A DNA stretch of 64,000 bases from Membranipora membranacea (taxonomy: Eukaryota > Bryozoa > Gymnolaemata > Cheilostomatida > Membraniporidae), in NCBI GenBank assembly GCA_914767715.1, contig OU612065.1:29450001-29514000 (forward strand). Direction: 5' to 3'. Both the position numbers and the translations under genes were made by a program. The notes below the pieces were generated by a model, which worked only from the letters and a program-made list of their open reading frames with translations, was not told the DNA's origin and searched no databases. Shown here piece by piece: positions 11,666-24,913 of the stretch (its first letter is position 1; each line of letters opens with the position of its first letter).

Positions 11666-12104
11666 AATCTATAGAATCAAATTGACCTCACAACAATTGC
11701 AATTTCCATTCGAGTTGTCCACTCTTGTCAAATGGATCTACCCAGGCTGTCCCCGTTCCATATAAACCCACCTCTAGATCAAGTTTAATCCATTTGCCTG
11801 CATTCCAGTTACTTCCACTGGTCACTGCCACGTGACCAGTGCATTGGGAGCAACTCCTAATGCAGGCAAATGGACCAAACTTGGTCTAACCCTCCCCCGA
11901 GAGCCTGCCCAGGCTTGGCTCATTCATGTATATGCACATACAATTCAGGTGCCATCGTGATGTCTGCTGCATTAAATTTGAGCTCTAATACCTCTAAAGA
12001 CTTATATTGTGCATTAAATTACACGATACAAGATGCCTGTCAACAATGGAGTTTACAGTCATAAATAACAATAATATGGGTTTTGTCTATGATCAAGGAG
12101 TTAA

Positions 12105-12243
12105 TTCTAGAACAAGTTTGTTCCCCCTGTGGTGGCGGAGGGATATTGCAAATGTTTGGTATCGAGGCGCTGCGCCAGAGGCCTCTGGCGCGGCGCCTCA
12201 ATACCAAACACTTGCCACCACAGATAAACAAACTTGTTCTAAG
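12105..12243. repeat. 139-bp near-perfect palindromic element
   Basis: It begins TAGAACAAGTTTGTT and ends with its inverse (AACAAACTTGTTCTA). The arms continue through a CCACCACAG/CTGTGGTGG block to a GC-rich centre, GCGCCAGAGGCCTCTGGCGC. One arm is also found alone at 10387-10455, so the element is repeated. It looks like a non-autonomous foldback transposon. Confidence 0.65.
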
Positions 12244-13638
12244 TTATTTCCTTGCTATGATCAAGCCATGAGAATTCACAATGGTTAACGCAGAAAATAT
12301 CAATCACAGAGTAGATGTCCCTTAATTTTGAATTATCTTACCAAATGCGGCTAAAGTGCTTTTTATGTAAAATTAATTTGCCGGGTGGCCCCAGTCCCAC
12401 ACAGCATGGCACTATAGCATTTCCAGCATGGAAGAACAAGCCTGGTAAGTACAAGCAAGGAACAACAGCGGCCCTCTGCAGTTAGCGCAAGTGGAATGGT
12501 TGAATGCTTCAGTGTTCAAGCACTAACTTCAGAAGGCATGTGGTCAAGAGACACGACAAGACATGCGATTGAAACCAATGAGTTGTTTAGATTTCTAGTC
12601 CGCCTTTGCTCTTTTTTTATCAAATTCAAGCTGCATGAAATGATTGGGAGTTGTCTTATCCATATATCTGCAAATTTTGTAAAATAGACATCAGTGAATA
12701 TTGAGCTTTTAAGTACATCAGCATATATCAGTTTCCATGTCTATGAACTAAAAGTGAAATCCTTGACTCATTACTAATTTTAATATACAACACCTTTTAC
12801 TTTTCTTTTCACACTACTAGAAATTAAAGTGTGTAATATTTAATTTGTAACCACTTTTCACACACAGCAGCACCAACCAGTTCTCAAGACAGCATACAGT
12901 CAACCTCAAAGTAGAAAAGTACCACAGCAATCCTTTGATGATATTGGATGTAGTCTTTGGTCTGGAGGATTTGTTCGATCTGGAGTTCATTTGTTGTTTG
13001 ACCACTTGACTTGGACCTTGGAATTGGATGGTTGGTTTGATGTCAAATTTATGATTTTGTACACTACTACACTTACAGTACATATCATTTGATTTGACTT
13101 CAAAAACAGTGATCATTACAATATAATGGTAAGATTTATTCCAACATAACTTTACTTGAGTTTTGTACAGATAGCAAGCAGAGGAAAGTATATTTTTCTT
13201 TCTTGTACTCACTGTAGCTAAAGAAAATGCACTCAACCAATAAGTTAGCTCCTTGGTGCAACCAGGGAGGGTGCAACACCAACCAAGTGTAGTAATTACT
13301 CTCTGGCAACATCGGCATGCTGCTTGGTCTTGCAAAGACATCTTGCACGCAATCATTGCGCAGCAGCATGTGTCTTTTGCACACACAACACCAGTGTTGT
13401 GTGTGTGTCAATAAGATAGCTCTACAAAGATGTGACAAGTTATCAATACAAAAAGATAGATCTATCTATTGTAAACAAATCGCAATAAGCAAATCGTACT
13501 GCATGTGAGTCCCAGTAAAATGTGATTATTCTGATATTTACAGTGTGGGTCATCAAAACTGGAGTACTAGGTTCTTGAAGCATGTGGTCATAGATCCTGT
13601 AGGCATACCTCTATACATACTTGATTAGAAGAAACAAG

Positions 13639-16600
13639 ATGGCATGGAGTCAGCAGTCTTTCACCTATTCAGGCTTCAATGCTGTCCCAAATCAGCCTGG
13701 TATGCAGTTGGCTGGTAACAATACTATGCGTAAGTAGGCTACCTCATCTCAAGGGCCCAGTATTGTCCACTGATTTATAGATTACACTATAAGGAGCCTA
13801 CTAAACTTTGTTAACAGTAACAAATGTGTACCAAACTCACAATCGTAACAATTTTAAGATAGTTATGCGTCATTAAATAATCTTTAACTATTTGAGGTAC
13901 ATCCTCAATAGGGAATCACTTGGTCCGTGTATTGTATAATTTTGCTGAGTTATATGGATTGTGGAAAATAGGGTGGTGTGCTACAGGAATGAATCTTTCG
14001 AGTACCCTTAAGAGACAACCCGCCATCAAGATTTGATGTAAACAGGGGCCATAGCAGCCGCACTGGTAAATTGAGACAAGCTATATTTGAATCATTGTCA
14101 GCTGTACATTTAACCTCAATATAAAAATCAGAACTTGTCTTTTGAATGGAATGTAAACCCTCTGTGATTCCTTTGTTTTCCCTACAGCTCAAGGTGTGCC
14201 CCAAATGGATGCCTATAACGTCATGTCAATGCCAGCAGGTAATTTTGGTCAGATGAACCCCCAGCAGTTGCAGATGCAACAAATGCAGCAACAGATGCTC
14301 CAGCAACAACAATTTCAGCAACAACAGCAGCTAGGGAATAATCAGCTTATGATGAATAGACAAATGGGCGGCATGTTCCCCCAACAGGGCATGAACATGA
14401 ACTCTCAACAACCACAGCATCAACTACAGCCACAACAACAAAATCTACAACATCGGCGTCAACCACAACAACAACATCAACTACAACCACAGCAACAACA
14501 ACATCAACCACCACAACAACAACAAAATCAAGTACAACCACAACAACAGTTCTCTGCATCATGGCCTCCTGTAGATGGTAAGTGGGTGTACTTGGGCACT
14601 ATGCCACCAGACTAGATGTTTGTAAATTACTTTCTCTGCAGTACATCTAAGGGGAAGTTATTATTGCCTGGAGTAAAATCCAGGAAATTAACAGCCTTAT
14701 GGCTAAGAGGTGCCATAAAATGTAAGATCGATATTTATGTCTATCATTCAAGTTGCAGGGGCTTTTTTATGTCAGCTTAGAAATCAGTTGGTAAGCATAC
14801 TGTGAATGTCTATATGAGGGCCATCAGTAAATGCAGGACGTAGAACTTATTTTAATTCTATATATCGTACTTACCCATATAATATATACTTACCCATATA
14901 ATATATACCCATGCATATAATATATACTTACCCATATAATACCTAACCTTCATTTTAATTCCTCACACATGTCATTTTATGATATCTTTGGACAGGAGTA
15001 CCTAATCAGTTTGGGCATGGTATGAGCGTCGAGAGCAGCGGAATGATGAGACAGACGCAGTCAAACATCACTAATGATCCCATGCAGATTGATACAGATG
15101 ACCCACCATCTTCAAAGGCAGCAGGAAGCAGTGGCCCCCAAGTAATAAATTACAATCACCAAAACCGACCAGGTGAAGGAGATCGAAAAGAATCTTTGGA
15201 TAAGACCCATAAAGCAGCAGAGGATGTGACACCACAGCGACCACAGGGGCATGGCTGGCCAAGAGATCAGGTGACACAGTTCCGTGAGAAAGCTAAGGGA
15301 TATAGAGGTTATGAGAAGCTAACTCCCAACAAAACTAAAGCTATTCTCGACAGTATCAAGTGAGTAATGCACAGTGCATGTTGGTTATGGTAAAAGATTC
15401 TCTTATCACAAAGCCATCTCCCTTTGCTCTTTATCGTGTTAATCCATTTGACAGACCCTTAACACCTACTGTTTTTTGTAGTTGTATTAGGGTTGGTCAG
15501 TTTATTTATGGAGATAACGGCTCAATGAACCTGTGCCAGCTGTTTAAGTATTCCACTTATCGGTATCTAGTGTGTCTGTCTTTGTTTATTAATATGTATA
15601 TTATATATGTGTCTCGGGAACAGAAACACTGTGATCAACTGATCTGAAGCTGTGACCGTTGGGCATTAGTCTGCTTTTGATGCTAACTTGTTACCGTTGT
15701 ATTGCTACAATTTTGATTCTAACATCAAATTCCACTCCGTATTATCCATCCATCCATCATAACTTTCTTCTTTGTGTGTTTTAGAGGAAAAGCGGAGGAG
15801 AAGAGAAAGGCTGCTGACAAGACGATATCAGAAGACTCGGCAAATTGTAATAAATGTCCCATTTGTAACCTGATGGTACCCATGGATGTAAGTAGTTCAG
15901 CATTCCAAGTACTAGATAAATATTCATCAACCTATTTTTTGCCTTCATTGAATTAAAGGTTGAAGAGTTACACCAGAATTTAAATTAAAGTACTTGTTGC
16001 TTCACTGCTGACGTCAAATTTTTAGTACGTAGTATTAGAAAAATATTGGCTTTATACATATTCTTTTCAAAAAAGACTGTACTCTATGTTATGTTTTGAT
16101 GTATGGCTAAATAGCCTGTCTGTTTTACTCAATTGATAGATTTGTCAATATATTGATCAACCGAAGATAGGTAGTATAATTGGTCTGAAATACAACCTAT
16201 ACTAAGTATGGGTGGAATTAGAATCTACAGAATTAATTAATGAAATATTGATCTCTAGTAATAATTGGAAAGGTTGGCTAAGATGAAAAAATGAAATTTA
16301 CCCCATACACAATCCGCAAAATGTTCAATATTATGTATTTGCAAAAGTTTGAGTTTATGCGTTTTTCTTCTAGAAATGGGTGGCACATGCTACCAGCCAC
16401 GGTGCAGACACTGCAGATAGAAGATCTCAATCTAATAGGCCTCACAATGATATAGAAGTTGAAGCTGATGAATCTCTGACCAGTAATAAGGTATGAGATT
16501 ACCACCAAGAGGCAGGCAGTGGTTTTATTAATTGTATGAGTTGAGCTAGCCTGTTCTTGGTAAGCTTTGTTTGGGTGGGGGGTGCAAGGGATCTCCACTG

Positions 16601-19600
16601 AAAGAGGCTCGTTAAGACAGGCTAGAGTTGAAAAGGATGCGAGTGCATGGTATTTATAAAAAAAACCTTTTCTAAGAATGGTGCACGGGTTAGTGTACAT
16701 AACTCTTGGTGGTATTAGGGGATTTTTATTGCATAAAATCTAGGTTATCATGGAACACATCCGATATTCAACTTACCGCAATGTTAAGTATGATGGGTAT
16801 CTGATTTCATGGAATTGTACATCCTCCTCAATACCCTCCTAAACACAGCTGATCAAATGATCGGTTGACTGGAAGTTTTAGCATGTCCTCATTTGTCTCT
16901 GCCTTATTTTCAATCCAGCCAACTTGGTTTGATTATAATTGGTTATATATTTGATTTAGAGCTTGGTTGATTATTTCTTCTTGCCTGATATTCTGAAGAA
17001 GGGTTATGATGACTTTGATGTGCTTAAAGAATTCTCATGTCAGGTATGGTTAACAAAGTATACAATTATCATTTGTGGCATTCCATTCTGAAAAATACCA
17101 ATAAATCCAATTCGCAGTTGTTCTGATTAGGCAAAAACCAATTGTAGCCACAAGTTTTTCACTAGATTGACCAAACAGAGAGAAAGCTGCTGTCTGTATT
17201 ATCGGAGTATTCAACTAACACTGTATGTGCGTATAACATGTTTGAGATCTTGATTCTGTTGACAGTTTTGTAAGATGAGTGGGTTATTCTTTGAAGAAAT
17301 TCTCAGGCATATTCAAGAAGCAGGTCACATGCATGTAAGTAGTACTTAAGCCTCCAATATTATTACTTGCAAAGGCGGTTGAAGTTGTTATCATGTAGAG
17401 TAATGTTTTGATTACTTCCGTGTGGGCAGCCTAGAAATAGGAATACTTTAGTATGGATGATGGATATGGTCTATCAACCTCTTTTTCACTGCTTGGTACA
17501 ATGAATGAATGAATAGAAGTTGCCATTTCATTGCTGTCATGTTTGCAATATTTAAATCTTTAGCGGTTTTGACTTGCACCAGAAAGCTGCTATTGATAAG
17601 TTATTTATTTTCACCCATATGCTCGGTTTTTTGCACTGATTCTGACACATGTTCTGATTTTAGGCGATATACAGATGGATGGTGTTAACAAGATCACCAG
17701 GTCATCAGCGATATAAGGTGAGTGCTACCCAGTTATTATATACTATATAATAACTCTTTGGTGATACCTCAGTGCTTGTATACAGAATGTGCTAAAACTT
17801 TGGTCCATCTTCGATGTTATGTCTTTTTCCTCAAACTACATGGAAGTTATCTTGCCTAGTATTTTATTAGGCGAGGGACAATGAATATATTGTTAAAATA
17901 ACTTCTGCTCATTACAGAACAAGTATCAATTAATTACTTACCCCCTAATGTTTTCAGTTTCTCTCTTTTTATTTAGGAACATGTGCCTGATGTGCCCATC
18001 AAAAACCGACATCTCAAATTCCATTTCTGTGAGGTGAGGAATTATAATAGCAATACTTGTTGATAAGCCTGGTATAGTTGTTGTAAATTTGAATTAAAAC
18101 TTTTTTGAGTAGTAGAACATGCTGTAGCTTGTTTCTTCTGTACAATGATTATCATTTGGAAGCTGTGTCGCCGCCATAGTACATTGTAGTTTTGCCAGTT
18201 ATGTTTGTTTGCAGATGCAAATGATTATGTTTGGTAGGCGCATATCGTGTTCTTTAAATATTACAGGTGTGTCTGAAGTTGGCTGGATGGCATGCTGCTG
18301 ATGTGGAGAAACACGTGGCAAGTAAGGCTCATCTGAACAAAGTCAAGAAACTGAAGGAGAACCTGGAATGGGTTCAGCGATGTAAGTTAGAAGGGCTGTG
18401 TAAAAAATTTCAGCACAAGATATGCTGTTTTTAAAGTTGAGCTTGGTTTTTTGGATATGATGCTTCGTATGAAAGAACTTAGGGAATTTGTTGGCGTATA
18501 TCTTTGTATCCATTGTATTCAATGAATTTCTGCTTGACAATATCGTCTTCTGATTTATGCCAATATCCACTTCTGAGTTCACATGGTGAGCTACAGTCTT
18601 CTAGCCTCACTGCCTGTGATGGAATAGAATTGCTTTAATGTGTATATTAACTCAAGTGCACTGTAAAATGTTGATTGCTTTTATCTGTAGCTCATAAAAT
18701 GAAGAACGAGAATGCCACCAAAGCGTCAAAGTGGAGAGATGCTCCTAAACCGGGCGAGCACATCAACGAGGGCAAGAGTAAAAGATCCTCAAGAAGTCAG
18801 AAACATATGCAGCAGAAAGAGCAGAGACAGCAGAATAATGAACTTATAAGTGATCAACAACAGCAGTTATTTGGTCAAGCTAATCAGGCCATTATGAGCA
18901 AGATGTATGGCGGTAAGTTATGCAAAGACCTTGACTGATCACACAGTCCCTTCGGATCAGGACTTCAATTAATGGAGGTCTTCTGTATGTACAACAACAT
19001 CATGCATGCAGGTAAAAGAGCCCTGCTATATGGTATGTCTATACAGTCGGACGCTGTCACCAACCACTGCATCTCCGGCCTTGAAGCTCTATGCTTCACG
19101 CTGGGTTAAGGCTCTCTGTGGTTGAAGAGTGGCACTAATGACTTGGAAATCTCTTCCTAGCACACACCTCGTTGCAGTCATCGTAGACAGAAAGCCATTA
19201 TTATTATGTAAAGTGACTTTGTTTCGCTAAGTGCTGGTGGTTGCCCCATCATTGAATGTTTTCTGTCTGATTACATTCTTGCCATTAGATCACGCTGTGA
19301 CCAACCTAGGTTTGACTCAGAGTTATATTATGAGCACCCCAACATAAATAATAACAACAAATTGATTAATCAGCCTAAGACTATAAAGCAACACTGACCA
19401 AATTTACTTTTACTACCAGCTGTTACCACTTATATCAGAGACCATAGTCTCTGCTTATATTGCATGATAGTCTTAGATAAATGCCCGCATTGTAAATAGC
19501 TTAATTCCAAATCCATAAAAAATGATTGTGGCTAGTTTTCACACATGAATTTACATCATATTGGTGTTATGTTTCATCAATTGACGTTTTTATATGAGGG

Positions 19601-22600
19601 AATTGCTTTCTCGTGTATGTTTCAGGCGGCAACAATGACAGGATACAAAACCAGCAGCCGATGAACCCTCAATTCAATCAGATGCCGATGAATGATAACA
19701 TGATGATGGGCGGAGGCAATAACCAAGGTACCCTTTCACCTAATAATAATACTGTCTGATGTCAAAACCAACCTGATAACACAATCCGCCTTGGTGTATT
19801 AACTGCTGAAAGCAAGGATTCGAATCAATTTAATTGGTCCCAACTGCTTAAAAAGTACAAAGGCTACAAAAAAGTGACAGCTTTTTTGTCGCCTTTTATT
19901 TCGAAGCAGTTGGGATTAATTTAATCGAGTTCTCAATTGACTGGTCAATATAATTAGGCTATGATCATCATTTGCTTCATCTGCAATAGTGGTGTCTTGC
20001 CTGTAATGCATTGACGTTGATGTGTGTTTTCGTTCACGGTGTCGGGTTAGAGATGAGCGTTTTTGTACCGAGACTTGGCTGATTGCCTGAAATCTGAGAA
20101 TTATCTGAATAACCCTAGATTGTTGACATGCTTAAATATTTTTCAAAGTTGGCATCATTGTTAGCTGCAAAAACAAGCTTTTTTATGACGATTGGTTGCA
20201 TTTTGATTTAAGAGATAGCTATCATAATCTTCTCTGTTTTAAATTCAAGGTGGAATGGGGATGATTGATCCAATGGTTAACATGAATAATATGGGAGCAC
20301 CTACAGGAGCTATGAATATAGGCTCATTCAATCAAGGTATGTTCTTATGTATCATAAAGTGGTTTTCTAGTCTTTTTGAACATATCATGTATAGAAAGAC
20401 ATGCCTTGCTGCTCTCTGGCCCATGGCTGTTTCTTAAAAATAATACTTTATGAATATGGAGTACATAATAGTCTGAGCCCCCCAGACTCTTACCCCCGGC
20501 CAGAGAAGTCCGTAAATAGTCTGCGTGTCTCATGTAGACCGAGTGAGATTATTGGAGTTTATAATAAGAGGACAGTCTTGCTAACACAAGAACCCTCATG
20601 TTTGTGCGACTTTAGTTCAGAGCCCTGTTCATTTGTTTGGGAAAGTGGCATGAGAAGCTGGAAACTGAAAAAAGTCTGAAATCTAAGGAAAATTCATTCA
20701 TCGGTCAAAATTATTTTCATGTTTTCACTCTTGACCATTGCAATCTCTCACTCAAACTTTGCAGGTGGTATGGGTATGGCTGATAGAATGCAGCAAAACC
20801 CGTTTAACAACATGTCAAGGCCATCTGACGGAGGTAAGTTAATTTTGTTGTATTGAATAATTGTCCGTTTGAATGTTGGCAATATATTGATAAGCTATGT
20901 TCCATGCGGGGTTGTGCAAAACCATTTAGTTTTCTACAATGGTGAAATATTGAAGGCCTGATGGTTGATTATAATGATCTTGTCAAGACTACTGGTTCTC
21001 TCTTTAGCATTACCTAGTGTTGGCTTCATCTGGTTGGTTTTAGTGTGATTTAATTCATTTGCAGATGGTGGTAATAGTTTCAGAGGTATGCCAAATCACA
21101 GGAACTCTAATTTAGCCCAGCCAGTTACATCCCCAAGAACCATCATTTCTAAACAATGGAGTCAAGATATCACTACGAGTATGTATAAATTTTTTGTTAA
21201 CTGTATTTTGCTCACCATTTTCATGGTCGAGAGGCAAATTTATACGTACAAACTCTTAGTCAACTCAACTCCAAGACTTTAATATAAATCTAGACCGGAC
21301 CCTATATGGAGCATTAGCAGTGCGGCATTTAATTGGTACTGCTCCGACATTGAATTGTGTAGAAGCATAGGTCAGTACAATTGATATGCAGTCTACAATC
21401 CAGGTTTTGTATTGATAACTCATCAAATTCAATCATAACTTGAGTTTGAAATTTACAATAGATTGAGAAGCTTGTCGTGATAAATTTGAGACTAACTTTT
21501 ACTACAAACAGATCCACATGAACACATCATTAAGTTTATCACAATAAACTACTGACTCTAAAGCAGCTTTCAAACACGAAATTCGATCAAAAACCCTCGA
21601 TCATGGACTACAAACCAATTGCTTCTGCATACCAACTGCTACTGCATAATTATTTGATGTAAAGTCGCCCGCGATATGCATATGGTGTCCAGTCAGGTTT
21701 GTTATTAAATCTATAGTTAGAATGCACACATTTTCATAGTTACTGCACATACCAATGTTTAAACATCTTGATAACTTAATCGGTGTTCTCTTTCCTTCTA
21801 GTTACAACAATCCTTATTATGAATTTGATTAATTTAATTTGATTTATTATGTTATTATCTTTTGCAGCCAATACAGTACAGGATAGCAGAGGCGGACCTG
21901 CCGTGTCAAATAGAGATAAACTGAAGGTACTGATTGAATATTAACAGGATCTTCATACTTACATTTTTCATTTTTTAATATTATAATATCCTTTGGCACT
22001 ATTATTCAGTTGTACTTTCATAGGTAGAAACGTTTTTAAGAGACAACCTGTACTGCTCTGGGAATTCTTTTCAGTACCTTGAATTTGTGTGATAATTACC
22101 AATACTACAGTTATTCGCTCACCTTAATTGTCTAACATGATGTATATATGCTTACAGGAAATAGTTTCATCCATTCGTTCTACCTCAAATAATGAGGCTC
22201 CTAAGCCCATAGCCCAATCACAGGCTAACCGTTCCACAGCTGCAATACTTGCAACACTAAGATCAGACGGAGGAAGGAAAATATCACGGGAAAGATCACC
22301 TGGAGGATATGGCAGGTCAAGGTCGCCTGGAAGATACAGAAGGTCACGGTCACCTGGATTTGGGATTTCAAGGAGGCGATCACCTGGTATGAGAAGATCA
22401 CCATCTCCTAGGGTTTTCCCTCGAAGGATAAGCGACGATGCTGGTATAAGGGACCGCTCTCCTGGGTATCTCAGAGGCAGATCTCCTGGCTTCTACAGAG
22501 ATCGCTCACCTGCTTACCGAGGTCGATCTCCTGAGTATACAAGAGCCAGATCTCCTCTTTATCCAAGAGCCCATTCTCCATTATACAGACGTGACCGCTC

Positions 22601-24758
22601 CCCTGGCTACATGAGGGTAAGGTCGAAATCTCCAGGGTATCTGGATCGTAGGTCTCCAAGCCCTTCAAGGTCATATGACCGATTGAGGTCACCTCAATAC
22701 AGAAGACTTCCCTCGCCAAGACCTTACTCCCCAACACTTGTGAGATCTCCAACCAGAGGCTCACCCGTAAGGAGATATTCACCCCTACCCCTGTCCAACC
22801 AGGGCCGCTATTCACCAACCAGATTACCAATTATTTTACCGAGGCAGGACTCATTGCCATCCAGAGAGGTAGCACCTGTAAGACTACCTTCACCAAGGAG
22901 AGAAGCTGTAGATCAGTTTCTACAGGCCCAGAAACATGTCTCGCCCAACCGACTGTCAAGAGAGCATTCCATGTCCGCTAGATCAGAGTCACATAGCAAA
23001 CCTCAAGATAATATGGTCTCAAGGAGTGAGTCTACCCAGCATCGACAGAGTGCTGCTAAAGCTTTAGGCGAGGATAGTAACAAGCCTCCTGTAGCAACTG
23101 CATCTTCCAAGCAGAACATTGACCTTCAAAAACCCGCCTCTGAAGTCACCAGGAAGGAGGTGAATGTAGCGACTATTGAATCATCTGCGAAAACTGAGCA
23201 GAAAAAGAAGATGAGAAGGCTGAATCCAAGAGTACTTGATACAGAAGCTCGAGAAGAATTGACGAAGAAGATTGAAGCCACTTGGCAGAAATACTACCAC
23301 AAGTATTACAGCTGTGTCACAACGAACCCAGAGATTGTGTTGGAAATGCAGAAGGAATATCTTAGGTCATATAAAGGCTTCTTTCAGGAAGACCCCTATT
23401 TTGAGTATTATTATGTCAAAGTAGCAAAGCCAGAAGATTTGCGTGAAGCACTAACACTGCGCATAGACAGAGGATCTCCTGGTCCTGATCCTACTGCAGT
23501 AAACTCCTCGCCCTCCCTTAAAAATGAAAGGTCAGGTGATCGACGTAGGTCGAAGTCGCCTCGCAGACATCATAGAAGGTCCAGATCACCTAGGAGGCGA
23601 ACACAACACCGAAGATCAAGATCACCACGAAGAAAGTCACCTCGGCGACGTACAAGATCACCAAGAAGGCGATCACGGTCCCCTAAAGGAGGAAAGCATA
23701 GCTCTGGAAGAAAGACACCACATAAGCAGAGTGTGACAAAGAAATCTCAGACAAAGCCAACTTTTCCAGCATCTAACAGAAAGCCTGCGGATGGTAATTC
23801 AACTGAGCAAGAGAATGTTGAAGAAATTGCCAGTCGTCTTCTTGATGCAGCAAAAAATTATGGGACAGCTGCAGTTGTCAAGCCTAATACTGGAAATAAT
23901 CTTCCACAACCACAAAAAAGCAGTACATTGCTACCTCCTCCTAAAAAGAAATGGATCCCTATATCATCACAGTCTCTGGATCTACCACCTCCCAAAGCGG
24001 TGCAGTCTACCACTCAACTGGGTGTCTCCACTGCCCATGCTCAAGGTGATGATGATTTCAATGATATGAATCACATCATTATTTTGTCTGAGACGGAAAC
24101 AGATGAGCAGGAAATCAAGAAAGGAGCATATATCAGTTCCAGTCACGTAGAGGTTACCCCAAGAAGAATCGAGACGTCCAAGCCAAAGCCTAGACCAACC
24201 TCAGCAGACTTTTTCACACTCAGCAAAAAGGTTGGAGGGATATTTCCTGAAACGTCAAGCCAATCCAATACAGAAATGCCACAAAAAGAAGACAGGTTTC
24301 AGGAGCATTCTTCTACAACTGCTAAAGAAGACAGATTCAAGGACAAAGGAATCCCCACAGATCAGCAGCAACATACCAATTATGATAATGACCCAGTTAT
24401 AACATCAACAACCCAAGGAACGCCAACTGAACGTAGGAAGGTGGAAGCGAAACAGTCTGGTTCTATTCTTGAGCGGCTTGGACCACAGAGGAAACCCAGT
24501 ACAACTAGCAGTAGCTCTAGGGATAGAGATCGCCAGAGGTCAAGTGACTCATCCACTAATAGAAACCCAAGGCATGGCAATGAGAGAAAGACTAGGACTA
24601 CCAGTCGGAGTGGAAGATCTTCATCAAGCTCTAGACAGGAGTCAGGCAGCTCTAGACATGGAACTAAATCAGAAGATGCACTCACTGAGGTAATTGTCAT
24701 TAACTCAGCAGCCAAGTTAGTAAATATTTCTCCTGCAATAAATGGAGATCACTTATGA
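13639..24758 (+). CDS. Large RS-rich nuclear protein with Q-rich N-terminus and three C2H2/matrin-type zinc fingers, 1565 aa
   Basis: Seventeen exons keep frame: 13639-13729, 14188-14577, 14996-15359, 15785-15887, 16374-16490, 16960-17043, 17266-17334, 17664-17717, 17977-18033, 18267-18381, 18691-18912, 19626-19727, 20250-20336, 20765-20833, 21065-21178, 21868-21926 and 22158-24758. The start has a strong context (AAGATGG). The N-terminus is Gln/Met-rich (about 50-150). Finger 1 is C306-C309-H321-H325. Fingers 2 and 3 have matrin/U1 spacing: C382-C385-H398-H404 and C442-C445-H459-H465. A Gly/Asn/Met-rich linker is spread over short exons (about 556-640). Then come an RSPGY-type arginine-serine block (about 743-950), a Tyr-rich probable folded segment (about 1054-1135) and a classical RS block (about 1161-1214). 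Such architecture points to pre-mRNA processing or nuclear matrix/chromatin. It recalls CIZ1, matrin-3 and ZNF318, but I cannot assign orthology. A possible polyadenylation signal is AATAAA at 24935. Confidence 0.85.
14860..14942. repeat. Short tandem repeat (CTTACCCATATAATATATA)
   Basis: About four imperfect copies of a 19-20-base unit lie in intron 2 of the zinc-finger gene. Confidence 0.7.
16547..16624. mobile_element. 78-bp TAGCCTG foldback element
   Basis: It lies in intron 5 of the zinc-finger gene. It starts TAGCCTGTTCTTGGTAAGC and ends GTTAAGACAGGCTA, the inverted form. The flanks GAGTTGAGC (16538-16546) and GAGTTGAAA (16625-16633) match at 7 of 9 positions, a decayed target duplication of the same length as at 8327-8392. 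Confidence 0.65.
18938..19208. repeat. Dispersed SINE-like element, copy 1
   Basis: It runs from CACAGTCCCTTCGGATCAGG to an ATTATTATT-type tail in intron 11 of the zinc-finger gene. It is collinear with 49440-49738 over its whole length at roughly 75-80% identity by eye. The shared landmarks are ATGGAGGTCTTCTGTATGT, CAACCACTGCA and the tail. Confidence 0.75.
19833..19918. repeat. Palindromic element in intron 12
   Basis: GGTCCCAACTGCTT at the left is matched by AAGCAGTTGGGATT at the right, with further complementarity (AAGGC...GCCTT, CAAAAAA...TTTTTTG) towards the centre. It looks like a small foldback element. Confidence 0.55.
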
Positions 24759-24913
24759 CTTGACGATGACAAAAAAAAGAAATTTATGTGTGGATTTCTG
24801 GAGACTTATGGCTTGATTGACATTGTTAAATCATAATTACAGTTGGTCAGGATTTGTGAGGAATCACTATTTGCTAAGGAAAGTTTTGCGAGATAAAATG
24901 CAAGCTAGTCTTC

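Larger units (their letters stand above)
10041..13638. other. Gene-poor spacer
   Basis: No gene is supported here. It holds a half-copy of the palindrome family at about 10387-10455, a short perfect hairpin at 10689-10715 (CAGGGAGTTTGGG and its inverse), a TAGCCTG-type foldback element at 11615-11665, the large palindrome at 12105-12243, and a GT/CA-rich palindrome at about 13378-13408. The open frames present have no recognisable domain. Confidence 0.6.

Noticed and set aside
12817-13386. Minus-strand open frame of 189 codons, Cys-rich at its start
   Set aside because: No domain, splice context or repeat structure supports it. The cysteines come from TGC-rich noncoding sequence beside a GT/CA palindrome.
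14347-14562. Minus-strand frame encoding a Val/Asp-rich peptide
   Set aside because: It is the mirror of the CAA/CAG/CCA repeats in zinc-finger gene exon 2, which codes for Gln on the plus strand.
22471-24715. Several antisense or shifted frames over the large last exon of the zinc-finger gene
   Set aside because: They lie wholly over the long RS-coding exon, which is in phase with the upstream exons. They are shadows of its biased codons.
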